Source of the DNA: Winogradskyella sediminis
GTDB taxonomy: Bacteria; Bacteroidota; Bacteroidia; Flavobacteriales; Flavobacteriaceae
Length of the DNA: 64,000 bases
NCBI RefSeq assembly: GCF_003387355.1
Contig: NZ_QUNH01000001.1
Location: 940,023 to 1,004,022 of the forward strand
Direction: 5' to 3'
A model generated the notes under the pieces. The model did no database searches. It saw only the letters and a list, made by a program, of their open reading frames with translations, and was not told where the DNA came from. Made by a program: the position numbers and the translations under genes. Positions 24,940-34,900 of the stretch are shown here, piece after piece (the stretch's first letter is position 1; every line of letters begins with the position of its first letter).

Positions 24940-26802
24940 ATGAAGAAATTATTTTCAAATATTAAAGGTGATGCATTTGGTGGCATTACTGCAGGAATTG
25001 TTGCTTTGCCATTGGCTTTAGCATTTGGAGTGTCTTCAGGTTTAGGTCCAGAAGCAGGTTTATATGGAGCCATATTTATAAGTTTCTTTGCTGCTCTTTT
25101 TGGCGGTACTGCAACTCAAATTTCGGGTCCAACAGCACCAATGACGGCGGTGAGCATGGTCATTATTGCTGGTATTGTGGCAGCCAATGATGGTAGTGTA
25201 GAAAAAGCCTTACCAGCAATATTAACGGTGTTTCTCCTAGCAGGTCTTATACAAATTGGACTGGGGTTTTTAGGCTTGGGAAAATATATAAGATACATTC
25301 CTTATCCTGTAGTTTCTGGATTTATGACGGCCATCGGAGTCATTATTTTATTGACCCAAATATTACCTTCAATTGGGTACTACCCAAAAGAAGATGCAGA
25401 GTTTGTAGCACAATTTAAGCCGCAAGCTGAAGAGGTTATACTAGAAAATATTTTAAAAGAAGAAGCTGGTGAAGGCATTTTAGTACTTGAAAATTTTAAA
25501 GAAACTATTGACCGTGCACAGCAGATTACACCAGAACAAATTTTAAATGAATCACAAACATTAGCGGCTAAAGAAGCATCTGGTACCGTAGGAGCTATTA
25601 AAGTATTGCCTAGAGCATTAAAGCACATTAATTGGTTAGAACTTATGCTAGCTTTAGGAACAATTATTATAATCTATGGTTTTAAACGTATTACCACCGC
25701 GATTCCAAGTACTTTGGTAGCTTTAGTTGTGGTCTCGGGAATTGCCTATGGATTTAATTTAGGTTATCGTCCTATCTCAGAAATCCCAGGCGGAATTCCA
25801 ATTCCTAGATTAGAAATGTTCACTAATTTTAGTTTAGGGAGCATTACTCCGTACATTTTTACAGCGCTTACTTTATCCTTATTAGGAGCCATAGATTCTC
25901 TACTAACTAGTGTCGTTGCTGATAATATGACCAAAACCAAACACAAACCTAATAAAGAATTAGTTGGTCAGGGTATTGGTAATAGTATCGCGGCTGTATT
26001 TGGAGGCATTCCAGGAGCAGGAGCAACCATTAGAACGGTTGTTAATATTAATGCTGGAGGAAAAACCAAGTTATCTGGTATGATTGCAGGTATCATGTTA
26101 TTATTAATAATGTTGGCATTGAGTGATGTGGCATCAAAAATTCCTGCGGCCGTTTTAGCCGGAATATTAATAACAGTTGGCATTGGTGTTATGGATTATA
26201 GAGGTCTTAAAGCGATACCAAGTTTACCAAGAGACATCAAATTTGGACCTGTAAGATTAAGTTCTGAAGTCTTAATTATGCTGGTCGTATTACTTTTATC
26301 TACATTTTGGGATTTAATTTATGCTGTAGGTATTGGTTTGGTTATCGCATCACTTATGTTTATGAAAAAAATAGGAGATCTAACAGCAGAACGCAGCGAT
26401 GTTAAATCATTAAAAGAAGAAGCTTGGGATGACGAAGGTAATTTCCCTTCAGCATTAAAAGAAGAAGTTTTTATTAAGCATCTTAAAGGACCTTTATTCT
26501 TTGGATCTACAAGTGATTTTCAGGCTTTAACTGAGCAAATTCCCGATACGGCAAAAACCGTGATTTTAAGGCTAGGTCGTATGCAATATATGGATCAATC
26601 AGGTCTGTATGCTATGGAAGATATGCTTCAAGATTTAAAAAAGAAAGATGTAAGAGTCTTGTTTGTAGGTTTGCTTAAACAACCACGTTACATGATGGAG
26701 CGCATAGGTATCATTCCAGAATTTATTCCAAATGAACATATTTTCAAAGATTTTAAAATGTGCCTGCAATGGATTAAATCTCATGTGAAAGATGTACATT
26801 AG
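24940..26802 (+). CDS. SulP-family anion transporter with STAS domain
   Basis: A 620-residue SulP protein: SULTR core starting DAFGGITAGIVALPLALAFG, motif ATQISGPTAPMTAV near residues 61-74, and a C-terminal STAS domain (VIKLRLGR-type strand VILRLGRMQYMDQSGLYAME, with the conserved D-Q-S-G). Residues about 145-235 form a charged insertion between helices, absent from the first SulP of the cluster. Bicarbonate or sulfate are the likely substrates; linkage to carbonic anhydrase favours bicarbonate. It lies 6 nt upstream of the next gene. Confidence 0.88.
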   Translation: MKKLFSNIKGDAFGGITAGIVALPLALAFGVSSGLGPEAGLYGAIFISFFAALFGGTATQISGPTAPMTAVSMVIIAGIVAANDGSVEKALPAILTVFLLAGLIQIGLGFLGLGKYIRYIPYPVVSGFMTAIGVIILLTQILPSIGYYPKEDAEFVAQFKPQAEEVILENILKEEAGEGILVLENFKETIDRAQQITPEQILNESQTLAAKEASGTVGAIKVLPRALKHINWLELMLALGTIIIIYGFKRITTAIPSTLVALVVVSGIAYGFNLGYRPISEIPGGIPIPRLEMFTNFSLGSITPYIFTALTLSLLGAIDSLLTSVVADNMTKTKHKPNKELVGQGIGNSIAAVFGGIPGAGATIRTVVNINAGGKTKLSGMIAGIMLLLIMLALSDVASKIPAAVLAGILITVGIGVMDYRGLKAIPSLPRDIKFGPVRLSSEVLIMLVVLLLSTFWDLIYAVGIGLVIASLMFMKKIGDLTAERSDVKSLKEEAWDDEGNFPSALKEEVFIKHLKGPLFFGSTSDFQALTEQIPDTAKTVILRLGRMQYMDQSGLYAMEDMLQDLKKKDVRVLFVGLLKQPRYMMERIGIIPEFIPNEHIFKDFKMCLQWIKSHVKDVH

Positions 26803-26808
26803 AACACT

Positions 26809-27435
26809 ATGGATTTAGAGAATGTATTTAAAAATAACAGTGATTGGATAAAAGCCAAATTGGCCGTTGATCCTAAATATTTTGAGACATTAGGAGAAGG
26901 ACAAAGTCCTGAATTATTATACATAGGATGTTCGGACAGTAGAGTTACGGCAGAAGATCTCATGGGTCTAGGTCCTGGCGAAGTCTTTGTACATAGAAAT
27001 ATTGCAAATATGGTGGTGGGTACCGATGCCAATGCGATGTCTGTGGTTAATTATGCGGTAACGCAATTAAAAGTGAGCCATGTGGTGGTTTGCGGACATT
27101 ATGCCTGTGGTGGTGTTAAAGCAGCCATGCAATCAGCGGATTTAGGTGTATTAAACGGTTGGTTAAGAAATATTAGAGATGTATATAGAATGCATCGTAA
27201 AGAACTAAACGCTATAGTAAATGAAGATAAAAAGTACGATCGTTTAGTAGAACTTAATGTACAAGAACAATGTGTTAATTTAATTAAAACAGCTGCCGTG
27301 CAAAAAGCCTATAGAGATAGAGGTTTAAAAGTTCACGGATGGGTGTTTGATGTGCATACAGGAAAACTCATTGATTTAAAAATAGACTTTGAAAAGTATC
27401 TCAAGGATATTATGGAGATTTATCATCTCGATTAA
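26809..27435 (+). CDS. Beta-class carbonic anhydrase (Can/CynT type)
   Basis: A 208-residue beta-carbonic anhydrase. Zinc ligands are Cys41, His97 and Cys100, with the Asp43-Arg45 dyad in GCSDSRVTAEDL and the GHYACGGVKAAM motif. The FVHRNIANMV and GWLRNIRDVYR segments match the Can/CynT clade. Cytoplasmic. It is translationally close to the second SulP (6-nt gap), so bicarbonate import and hydration equilibrium are probably co-expressed. It converges with cvpA, with only 20 bp between. Confidence 0.92.
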   Translation: MDLENVFKNNSDWIKAKLAVDPKYFETLGEGQSPELLYIGCSDSRVTAEDLMGLGPGEVFVHRNIANMVVGTDANAMSVVNYAVTQLKVSHVVVCGHYACGGVKAAMQSADLGVLNGWLRNIRDVYRMHRKELNAIVNEDKKYDRLVELNVQEQCVNLIKTAAVQKAYRDRGLKVHGWVFDVHTGKLIDLKIDFEKYLKDIMEIYHLD

Positions 27436-27455
27436 AAGCAAAGTTATACAACAAC

Positions 27456-27977
27456 CTAATTTTCTTGGGCATCATTATCCGTAGTTTCCTCTGCATCACT
27501 CTTTATAATAGACGGAAAAATTAGTGGTGCTAAAGCCTTTATCGGTTGGTAAAGTATACTGTGGTCTAAATCTTCCTTTTCCATAAAAGGCAATGTATTA
27601 TTCATTTTATGAAAAACACCTAGTAAGACACTGAGAATCAGTCCGATTTTAAGTGCGCCAAAAACACCACCTGCCAATTTATTTATTATACCTAAGGCCG
27701 CAAAATCAGCGAGTTTTGTCAGTGCTTTTCCTGCTAAGCTAATGGCTAAAACAATGGCGACAAAAGTTATTGCAAAAGCGACAATATTTATAGTTTTTTC
27801 AGTCCAATCAACTTTTGGCTCCAAAAAACCTGCCGCAAAGCCACTAAAATGAATAGCTCCCCAAACACCCAAAACTAAGGCCAATAAAGAGGCTACTTCT
27901 ACAAAAAGGCCTTTAAATAAGCCACGTATAAAACCAAATAATAAAAGGGCAGCTAAAATAATATCAATAATACTCAT
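27456..27977 (-). CDS. CvpA family membrane protein
   Basis: A 173-residue protein with four predicted membrane helices, beginning IIDIILAALLLFGFIRGLFKG, the characteristic CvpA start, and a later VFGALKIGLILSVLLGVF. CvpA family members are linked to colicin V production and, in other bacteria, envelope stress. The acidic C-terminus (about 20 residues) is disordered. It is alone on the minus strand, with its own -7 box at 27995-28002. Confidence 0.82.
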   Translation of the reverse strand: MSIIDIILAALLLFGFIRGLFKGLFVEVASLLALVLGVWGAIHFSGFAAGFLEPKVDWTEKTINIVAFAITFVAIVLAISLAGKALTKLADFAALGIINKLAGGVFGALKIGLILSVLLGVFHKMNNTLPFMEKEDLDHSILYQPIKALAPLIFPSIIKSDAEETTDNDAQEN

Positions 27978-27994
27978 ACAACAAGTGGTTTAAA

Positions 27995-28002
27995 CAAAAG
28001 TA
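27995..28002 (-). promoter_or_regulatory. -7 box TACTTTTG for cvpA
   Basis: On the minus strand the box reads TACTTTTG, an exact match to TAnnTTTG, about 17 nt upstream of the cvpA ATG. Confidence 0.5.
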
Positions 28003-28055
28003 CATGAATTTTGCCATTTTAATATAATAACGTAAATGAAGATGCTTTAGTTTCT

Positions 28056-28063
28056 TAACTTTG
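28056..28063 (+). promoter_or_regulatory. -7 box TAACTTTG
   Basis: Exact TAnnTTTG match about 100 nt upstream of the small gene at 28163. The leader would be long and A-rich. Confidence 0.4.
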
Positions 28064-28162
28064 AAAACTTAAAGAATTTGAACTCGAAATAGGAATTCGA
28101 AATTTTGAAATAAAAAAAAAATTTAATAATTAATAAGATTCCCTTTTTGATGGGAAGTGAGC

Positions 28163-28519
28163 ATGGCAAGAGACGAACAATTAAAGGAACGATGGGATTT
28201 GTTAGTAGAAAAACTATCAAATCAATTTGCTGATGGAGATATTTTAGATCTTGATGCTATTATATACCTCATTGGCGTACAAGAATTAGGACAACTACAT
28301 CGCGAGTATAAAAAAGACCATAAACTAGATTTAATGCATATTGCTATTTGTAAAGTTTTGGAACCTTATGGTTTTTATGAATTCGATTATGTAGATAACG
28401 ATGGTTGGCCACATTATAAAGTGTTGGCACAATTACCACATCTTAAAGCTGGTGAGCAAAGTGTACTGATGAAAGAGGCGATTGTCAATTATTTTGTTGA
28501 ATCAGATTACATTACCTAA
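28163..28519 (+). CDS. Conserved small cytoplasmic protein, function unknown
   Basis: A 118-residue protein if started at ATG 28163; a GTG at 28157 would add two residues. It has no signal peptide or membrane helix. Composition is globular, with a helical N-terminal half (ERWDLLVEKLSNQFAD) and a C-terminal part containing FDYVDNDGWPHYKVLAQLPH. I do not recognise a family. It appears to be a single-gene unit, with the lipocalin-like gene 69 bp downstream. Confidence 0.65.
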   Translation: MARDEQLKERWDLLVEKLSNQFADGDILDLDAIIYLIGVQELGQLHREYKKDHKLDLMHIAICKVLEPYGFYEFDYVDNDGWPHYKVLAQLPHLKAGEQSVLMKEAIVNYFVESDYIT

Positions 28520-28587
28520 ATTAATTACTTTGATTTGTGTTAAAAAATGTTAATTTCAACAATTAACATTAAAAAATATATTTAAGT

Positions 28588-29022
28588 ATGAAAAAAGTAA
28601 TTTTACTTTTAAGTGTTTTTGCACTTGTATTTGCTTCGTGTAGTAGTGATAACGATGATGACACTTCAATAGATCCGATAGTTGGAACATGGAAATATCA
28701 TAAATATTTCGAAAATGAAGTTGAACAAACTGTCACTGATTGTGAAAAAGAAGAAACTTTTATTTTTAATTCAGATGGAACATTTGAGTATATATATTAT
28801 GAAGAAGATATGGATGGTAATTGCTTATTAGAAGAATCGATTTCATCAACATGGTCAAATGATGGAGATGGATTTTATACGCAATATATAGAAGGTGATG
28901 TTGCTACTCAAGAAATAATTTTTGAAAACAATACGTTTTATTTTGAAGATTTTTATGATAATGGAACACCTAATGATACTTCAGATGATACAACGTATAA
29001 AGACGTTTTTATCAGGCAATAA
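28588..29022 (+). CDS. Lipocalin-like lipoprotein
   Basis: A 144-residue protein with an SPII signal (lipobox FASC, Cys17) followed by an acidic linker SSDNDDD. The mature part follows the lipocalin-like pattern of Bacteroidota lipoproteins: IVGTWKYHKYF, ETFIFNSDGTFEYIY, SSTWSNDGDGFY and a late EIIFENNTFYF. Probably outer-membrane-anchored. No ligand can be named. It is followed by a strong terminator. Confidence 0.75.
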   Translation: MKKVILLLSVFALVFASCSSDNDDDTSIDPIVGTWKYHKYFENEVEQTVTDCEKEETFIFNSDGTFEYIYYEEDMDGNCLLEESISSTWSNDGDGFYTQYIEGDVATQEIIFENNTFYFEDFYDNGTPNDTSDDTTYKDVFIRQ

Positions 29023-29042
29023 GCTCTTTTTATAAAATAGAT

Positions 29043-29073
29043 AAAAAACGCCTTCAATTTGAAGGCGTTTTTT
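29043..29073 (+). terminator. Intrinsic terminator between lipocalin-like gene and pheS
   Basis: AAAAAACGCCTTC and GAAGGCGTTTTTT pair perfectly around the loop AATTT, ending in a T-run. Confidence 0.88.
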
Positions 29074-29087
29074 GTTGATAAAATCAT

Positions 29088-29095
29088 TAAATTTG
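29088..29095 (+). promoter_or_regulatory. -7 box TAAATTTG for pheS
   Basis: Exact TAnnTTTG box 19 nt before the pheS ATG at 29115 and just after the preceding terminator, so a separate pheS promoter is likely. Confidence 0.55.
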
Positions 29096-29114
29096 CCACC
29101 TACTTTTAGAAATC

Positions 29115-30134
29115 ATGATAGACAAGATAAAAGAACTTATAGCAGAAGCAGAAGCTTTTAAAGCACAATCTAAAGAAGAAGTTGAAGCTTTTAGAATTAA
29201 ATATTTAGGCTCAAAAGGCCATTTAAAGGCGTTTTATGGCGAATTAAAAAATGTGGCGAATGATCAAAAAAGAGAATTCGGACAAATCATAAATGAGCTT
29301 AAAACTACAGCAGAAGCCAAAGTAAATAGCTTAAAGGAGGCGCTTGAAACACAAGAAGAAGAGAAAGGGATTTATGGAGATTTGTCTCGACCAGGCGAAC
29401 CTATTTCCATTGGTGCGCGTCATCCTATTTCTATAGTGAAGAATGAAATTATTGATATCTTTTCGCGTATTGGTTTTAACGTGAGTGAAGGACCAGAAAT
29501 TGAAGACGATTGGCATAATTTTACAGCATTAAATTTACCAGAATATCATCCGGCAAGAGATATGCAGGATACGTTTTTTATTCAAACAGATCCAGATATT
29601 TTATTACGTACACATACCAGTTCTGTGCAAGTACGTTATATGGAAAACAATCAACCACCAATTCGTACTATTTCACCTGGTAGAGTTTATAGAAATGAAG
29701 CGATTTCGGCACGTTCACATTGTTTTTTCCACCAAGTAGAAGGTTTATATATTGATAAAGATGTAAGTTTTGCAGACTTAAAACAAACCCTTCAATATTT
29801 TACCACAGAAATGTTCGGGAAATCAAAAATTAGATTACGTCCTTCTTACTTCCCTTTTACAGAGCCAAGTGCTGAAGTTGATGTGTATTGGGGCTTAGAA
29901 ACCGAAACCGATTATAAAATTACCAAAGGAACAGGTTGGTTAGAAATTATGGGTTGTGGTATGGTAGATCCTAACGTTTTAGAAAACTGTGGTATTGATT
30001 CTAAAGAATACTCTGGTTTTGCCTTCGGAATGGGAATAGACAGAATAGCAATGTTACTGAACCAAATTAGTGATATTCGTTTACTTAGTGAAAACGATGT
30101 ACGCTTTTTAGAACAGTTTAAATCTGCTCTATAG
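29115..30134 (+). CDS. pheS: Phenylalanine--tRNA ligase alpha subunit
   Basis: A 339-residue class II aminoacyl-tRNA synthetase subunit, usual length. The N-terminal coiled coil (residues about 1-85) is followed by the catalytic core: motif 2 region RTHTSSVQVRYME and FHQVEGLYID, and motif 3 FAFGMGIDRIAMLL near the C-terminus. It charges tRNA-Phe together with PheT, which is not in this window; unlinked pheS and pheT is common in Bacteroidota. Own promoter and terminator suggest a monocistronic unit. Confidence 0.96.
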   Translation: MIDKIKELIAEAEAFKAQSKEEVEAFRIKYLGSKGHLKAFYGELKNVANDQKREFGQIINELKTTAEAKVNSLKEALETQEEEKGIYGDLSRPGEPISIGARHPISIVKNEIIDIFSRIGFNVSEGPEIEDDWHNFTALNLPEYHPARDMQDTFFIQTDPDILLRTHTSSVQVRYMENNQPPIRTISPGRVYRNEAISARSHCFFHQVEGLYIDKDVSFADLKQTLQYFTTEMFGKSKIRLRPSYFPFTEPSAEVDVYWGLETETDYKITKGTGWLEIMGCGMVDPNVLENCGIDSKEYSGFAFGMGIDRIAMLLNQISDIRLLSENDVRFLEQFKSAL

Positions 30135-30162
30135 TACGTGTAAACGTTGAAATAATATAATA

Positions 30163-30192
30163 AAAGCCAACTGTTAACAGTTGGCTTTTTTA
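30163..30192 (+). terminator. Intrinsic terminator after pheS
   Basis: AAAAGCCAACTG and CAGTTGGCTTTT form a perfect 12-bp stem with loop TTAA, followed by more T. Confidence 0.88.
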
Positions 30193-30215
30193 TTTAACAA
30201 CAATTTAACTTCGTT

Positions 30216-30239
30216 TAGTTCGGTTTGTTCCGAACTAAT
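30216..30239. promoter_or_regulatory. Palindromic operator upstream of efflux operon
   Basis: TTAGTTCGG (30216-30224) and CCGAACTAA (30231-30239) are perfect 9-bp complements around TTTGTT. It lies directly before the -7 box at 30243 and thus overlaps where RNA polymerase would contact the -33 region. This is the expected place for an autorepressor; the first gene of the operon is a GbsR/MarR regulator. Confidence 0.65.
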
Positions 30240-30242
30240 TTC

Positions 30243-30250
30243 TACTTTTG
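30243..30250 (+). promoter_or_regulatory. -7 box TACTTTTG for efflux operon
   Basis: Exact TAnnTTTG box, 26 nt before the regulator ATG at 30277 and 3 nt after the palindrome. Overlap of operator and promoter implies repression by steric block. Confidence 0.6.
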
Positions 30251-30276
30251 CCAAGTAATTATTAAAATAAGTAATA

Positions 30277-30777
30277 ATGACGAAAGAGATATGCAGTAAA
30301 AAAATGGCGCTTGTAGAAAAGCTAGGTGTCCATTTAGAAAGTAAAAATAATATAGCACCTGTTGCAGCACGCATCATGGCTTACGTAATTTTAACAGGCA
30401 GACGAGGTACAACTTTCGATGAGATGGTTGAAGTGTTATGCGCAAGTAAAAGCACAATTTCTACGCATTTAAACCATTTACAAGATTTAAAAAAAATAGA
30501 ATACTTCACTAAAACAGGTGACCGTAAAAAGTATTTTGTAGTTAATAAAGATTCAGTATTAAACCACATTGATACTATGATTGAAGAATGGGAATCGGTT
30601 AAGGCGCTTCATCTTGAAATGAAAGCTTACAAAGAAGCTATCAATGAGAATGTTACCGATGAAGATGAGAAATTTGATCTAACATTCCATATTAATTACC
30701 TCAAATTTATTGCAAATGCTTCGGCATCAATGAAAGAACTTAAAGAAAACCTAATTAAAAATAAATTCAACCTTTAA
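30277..30777 (+). CDS. GbsR/MarR-family transcriptional regulator of efflux operon
   Basis: A 166-residue protein with a winged-helix domain at residues about 25-95: ARIMAYVILTGRRGTTFDEM, then recognition helix CASKSTISTHLNHLQDL and wing FTKTGDRKKYF. The C-terminal helices (about 100-160) probably form the dimer interface. Length and layout match GbsR-type regulators. The stop is 4 nt from the membrane-fusion gene, so it is the first gene of the RND operon, and it likely binds the palindrome at 30216-30239 (inference). Confidence 0.82.
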   Translation: MTKEICSKKMALVEKLGVHLESKNNIAPVAARIMAYVILTGRRGTTFDEMVEVLCASKSTISTHLNHLQDLKKIEYFTKTGDRKKYFVVNKDSVLNHIDTMIEEWESVKALHLEMKAYKEAINENVTDEDEKFDLTFHINYLKFIANASASMKELKENLIKNKFNL

Positions 30778-30781
30778 AATA

Positions 30782-31918
30782 ATGAAAACAAATAAAATCG
30801 TATCAATATTAACCATCGTTAGTGTATTTCTAATTGTGGTGAGCTGTGGTGATAAAGAGAATACACAGTCTGGAGCAGCTGCAGCTCCACCTGCACCTTT
30901 TCCGGTGACACAGTTACAACCTAAAACGGTAACCGGTTATACCGATTATCCAGCCACTATTGAAGGTAAAGTAAATAGTGATGTTAGAGCAAAAACTTCT
31001 GGATATATAGAAAAAGTATATGTAGATGAAGGAGAAAAAGTACGTAAAGGCCAAGTGCTATTTAGATTAGAAACACAATCTTTAAGTCAAGATGCTGGTG
31101 CGGCAAAAGCACAAGTTAATGTAGCACAAGTTGAGGTAAATAAACTGATTCCTTTGGTTGAAAAAAACATTATTAGTCCTGTACAATTAGAAACAGCAAA
31201 AGCAAATTTAGCGCAAGCAAAAGCAAATTATAGTAGTGTTACAGCTAATATTGGGTATGCAACTATTAAAAGCCCAATCGATGGTTTTGTAGGAGCTATT
31301 AATTTTAGAGAAGGAGCTTTAATTAGTCCAAGTGATGCAACACCATTAACTACGGTGAGCCAAATAGATGAAGTTTACGCTTTTTTTAGTTTTAATGAAG
31401 CACAATATATAGATCATTTACAACGCTCTGAAGGAAAAACAAAAGCGGAACGTATTAAAAATGCACCAGACTTAACGTTAATATTGGCTAATGGTAAACC
31501 GTATTCTGAAAAAGGACGTATTCAAACCAGTACTGGTCAGATTAACCAAAATACAGGTACCATTCAAATTAGAGCAGCATTTGATAATCCAAATGAAATT
31601 TTAACCAATGGTAACAGTGGTAAAATAAGATTTCCAATAGAATACAAAGACGCTATTGTTGTACCACAATCTGCCACGTTTGAACAACAAGGTAATGTGA
31701 TGATTTTTAAACTTGGAGCAGAAAATAAAGTTGAAACTTCAATTTTAAAAGTTAAAGGCACCGTAGATAACTTATATGTTGTAGAGTCTGGTATAGATTC
31801 AAAAGATAAAATTATTGTGTCTGGTATTGGTAAACTAAGAAATGGTATGGCAATATCTCCTCAAGAAATACCTTTTGAAGAAGCCATTAAGCAAGTGCCA
31901 ACGTTATTTAAAAACTAA
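30782..31918 (+). CDS. RND efflux periplasmic adaptor (MexA/AcrA type), lipoprotein
   Basis: A 378-residue membrane-fusion protein. Lipobox VVSC with Cys22 indicates lipid anchoring to the inner membrane. The order is typical: lipoyl half-motif (ARTSGYI-like RAKTSGYIEKVYVDEGEKV, residues about 71-89), alpha-hairpin (QDAGAAKAQVNVAQVEVNKL), second lipoyl half (IGYATIKSPIDGFVGAINF) and beta-barrel domain. It links the RND pump to the outer-membrane channel. Genes for both partners follow immediately. Confidence 0.93.
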   Translation: MKTNKIVSILTIVSVFLIVVSCGDKENTQSGAAAAPPAPFPVTQLQPKTVTGYTDYPATIEGKVNSDVRAKTSGYIEKVYVDEGEKVRKGQVLFRLETQSLSQDAGAAKAQVNVAQVEVNKLIPLVEKNIISPVQLETAKANLAQAKANYSSVTANIGYATIKSPIDGFVGAINFREGALISPSDATPLTTVSQIDEVYAFFSFNEAQYIDHLQRSEGKTKAERIKNAPDLTLILANGKPYSEKGRIQTSTGQINQNTGTIQIRAAFDNPNEILTNGNSGKIRFPIEYKDAIVVPQSATFEQQGNVMIFKLGAENKVETSILKVKGTVDNLYVVESGIDSKDKIIVSGIGKLRNGMAISPQEIPFEEAIKQVPTLFKN

Positions 31919-31940
31919 TTAACCTACAAATTTAATAGTC

Positions 31941-34900
31941 ATGTTAAAAACATTTATTGAAAGACCTGTGCTTTCAACAGTAATCTCTATTATCATAGTT
32001 TTGCTAGGAGTGATTAGTATTACTAGCTTACCCATAGAGGAATATCCAGATATTGCACCACCTACAATTAAGGTAACAGCCAATTATACAGGTGCAAACG
32101 CCGAAACCGTTTTAGAAAGTGTTATTGTTCCTATTGAAGAACAAATAAATGGAGTGGAAGGGATGACGTACATAACGTCTACTGCTTCTAACACCGGAAC
32201 CGCAGAAATTACGGTCTATTTTGATCAAGAAATGGATGCTGATATTGCAGCCGTAAACGTTCAGAACCGTGTGGCTAGAGCTGCTCCATTATTACCTGCG
32301 GAAGTTACTCAAACAGGTGTTGTAACACAAAAGCAAGAGACTAGTGCGTTAATGTTTATTGCCATGTATTCTGAAAGTGAAAATTATGACGCTACGTTTA
32401 TTCAGAATTACTTAAAAATTAATGTCATTCCTGCTATGCAACGTATCAGTGGTGTGGGTGATGTAAGTGTGTTTTCTCAACAAGATTACGCCATGCGTAT
32501 TTGGTTAAATCCACAAAAATTAGCCGCTTATAACTTAATACCGTCAGATGTTTCTGCTGCATTAGCCGAACAAAATTTAGAAGCAGCCGCAGGGTCTTTA
32601 GGTGAAAATAATGGGGAATCATTTTCATATACCTTAACCTATAGCGGTCGTTTTAAAGATGAAGCGCAATACAGCGATATCGTTATCAAAGCTTTAGGAA
32701 ATGGCGAATTTTTGCGTCTTAAAGATATAGCAACTATTGAGTTAGATGCACAATCTTATGCTTCTAACGCTATGAGTTTAGGAAATCCAGCAGTGTTTAT
32801 GGGGATTTTTCAAACCAAAGGTTCAAATGCGCAAGAAATTATTGAAAACATTAAAACTACTCTAGAGGATGTAAAAGCCGATCTTCCTGAAGGTCTCGAT
32901 ATATTTGTGCCATACGATACAAGTTTATTTTTAAATGCTTCTATCGAGAAAGTGGTTAGTACACTATTAGAAGCCTTTTTACTGGTATTCTTAGTCGTAT
33001 TCATCTTCTTGCAAGATTTTCGTTCTACTTTAATTCCGGCGATTGCAGTACCTGTATCTATTATTGGTACCTTCTTTTTCTTGAATGTTTTTGGATACTC
33101 TATCAACCTTTTAACATTATTTGCATTAGTACTCGCTATCGGAATTGTAGTAGATGATGCCATTGTGGTTGTTGAGGCCGTACATGCTAAAATGGACGAA
33201 GGGGAGCACAACCCGAAAAAAGCAACATTAACAGCAATGAATGAAATTTCTGGAGCTATTATCTCCATTACTTTAGTTATGGCAGCCGTATTTATACCAG
33301 TAACGTTTGTTACAGGTCCAACCGGAGTTTTTTACGAGCAGTTTGGTGTGACCTTAATTATTGCCATTCTTATTTCTGCCGTTAATGCCTTAACTTTAAG
33401 TCCTGCGTTATGTGCTTTATTATTAAAAGAGCATAAAGACGATGAAGAATTAAAAGGGAAAAGTCCGTTAAAACGTTTTTATACCTTATTCAATCGTGGA
33501 TTTAATGCTACTGTAGAGCGTTATGGAAGATCACTTCAGTTTTTATACAAAAGAAAATTTGTTTCGGTATTATTATTAATTATTGCCGGAGTTGGTATTT
33601 ATTGGGCATCGACAACTACTCCAACAGGTTTTGTACCTAATGAAGATAGAGGAATTATTTTTGCAAATATTGAATTACCTCCAGGAGCGTCTTTAGATAG
33701 AACCAATGAAGTTGCTAAAACGTTATACAGTAAAATTGAAGGGATAGATGGTATTGTTGGTGTTAACTTTATAAAAGGAAGAAGTTTAATTTCTGGTTCT
33801 GGTAGTAACTATGGTTTTGGTATTATTAAATTAGAAGATTGGGCAGACCGTGAAGACCCTTCACTTTCCGCACAAGCTATTACAGGAAAATTATTTGGAA
33901 TTGCAGCTACTATTCCCGAAGCTAATATCATATTCTTTTCACCACCAAGTATTCGTGGTTTTGGTAATGCTTCAGGTTTCGAAATTAATTTGTTAGACAA
34001 GTATGGTGGAGAATTCACAGATTTGGACAAAGTGAATAAAGATTTTTCTATGGCTTTAATGAGTCATCCAGAAATTAAGTACGCAACATCTTCTTTTAGT
34101 ACTAATTATCCACAATACGAAATGGAAGTTAATGTACCTTTAGCTAAAGAAAAGGGAGTTTCGGTAACTAGTATTTTTTCGACATTACAAGGCTATATCG
34201 GTGGAATTTATGCCTCAGATTTTTCGAGATTCGGAAAACAATTTAGAGTTTATATTCAAGCATTACCAGAAGACAGAGCAGATGAAAGTGCATTAAATAG
34301 CATGTATGTAAGAACAGATAGTGGAGAAATGACTCCTATTACTCAGTTTGTTACCTTAAAACGTGTATATGGTCCGCAATCGGTAACACGTTTTAACTTA
34401 CTAAACTCTACAAGTATAACAGGAGCTACAAACGATGGATTTAGTACAGGTGATGCGATTAGAGTTATTGAAGAAGAAGTGGCAAAATTACCAAGTAATT
34501 ATACAGTGGCTTATTCTGGTTTAACACGTGAAGAGGTCAATGCAGGTAACCAAACCACCTTTATCTTTATATTAAGTATTCTATTTGTGTATTTCTTATT
34601 AAGTGCACAATACGAAAGTTACTTATTGCCATTTGCCGTGGTATTATCCTTGCCGTTTGGTGTATTTGGTGCCTATATAAGTACGAAATTCTTCGGTTTA
34701 GAAAACAACATTTATTTCCAAATAGCCCTTATTATGCTTATCGGTTTATTGGCTAAAAATGCGATTCTTATTGTAGAATTTGCACTGCAGCGACGTAAAA
34801 ATGGAGAAAGTATTGTAGAGGCTGCTATCCATGGTGCGGAAGCACGTTTACGTCCTATTCTTATGACTTCTTTTGCCTTTATTTTAGGACTTATGCCTCT

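Noticed and set aside
32810..33268. 152-residue minus-strand ORF opposite the RND permease
   Set aside because: Antisense to conserved helices and the proton-relay motif; composition is the complement of membrane codons.
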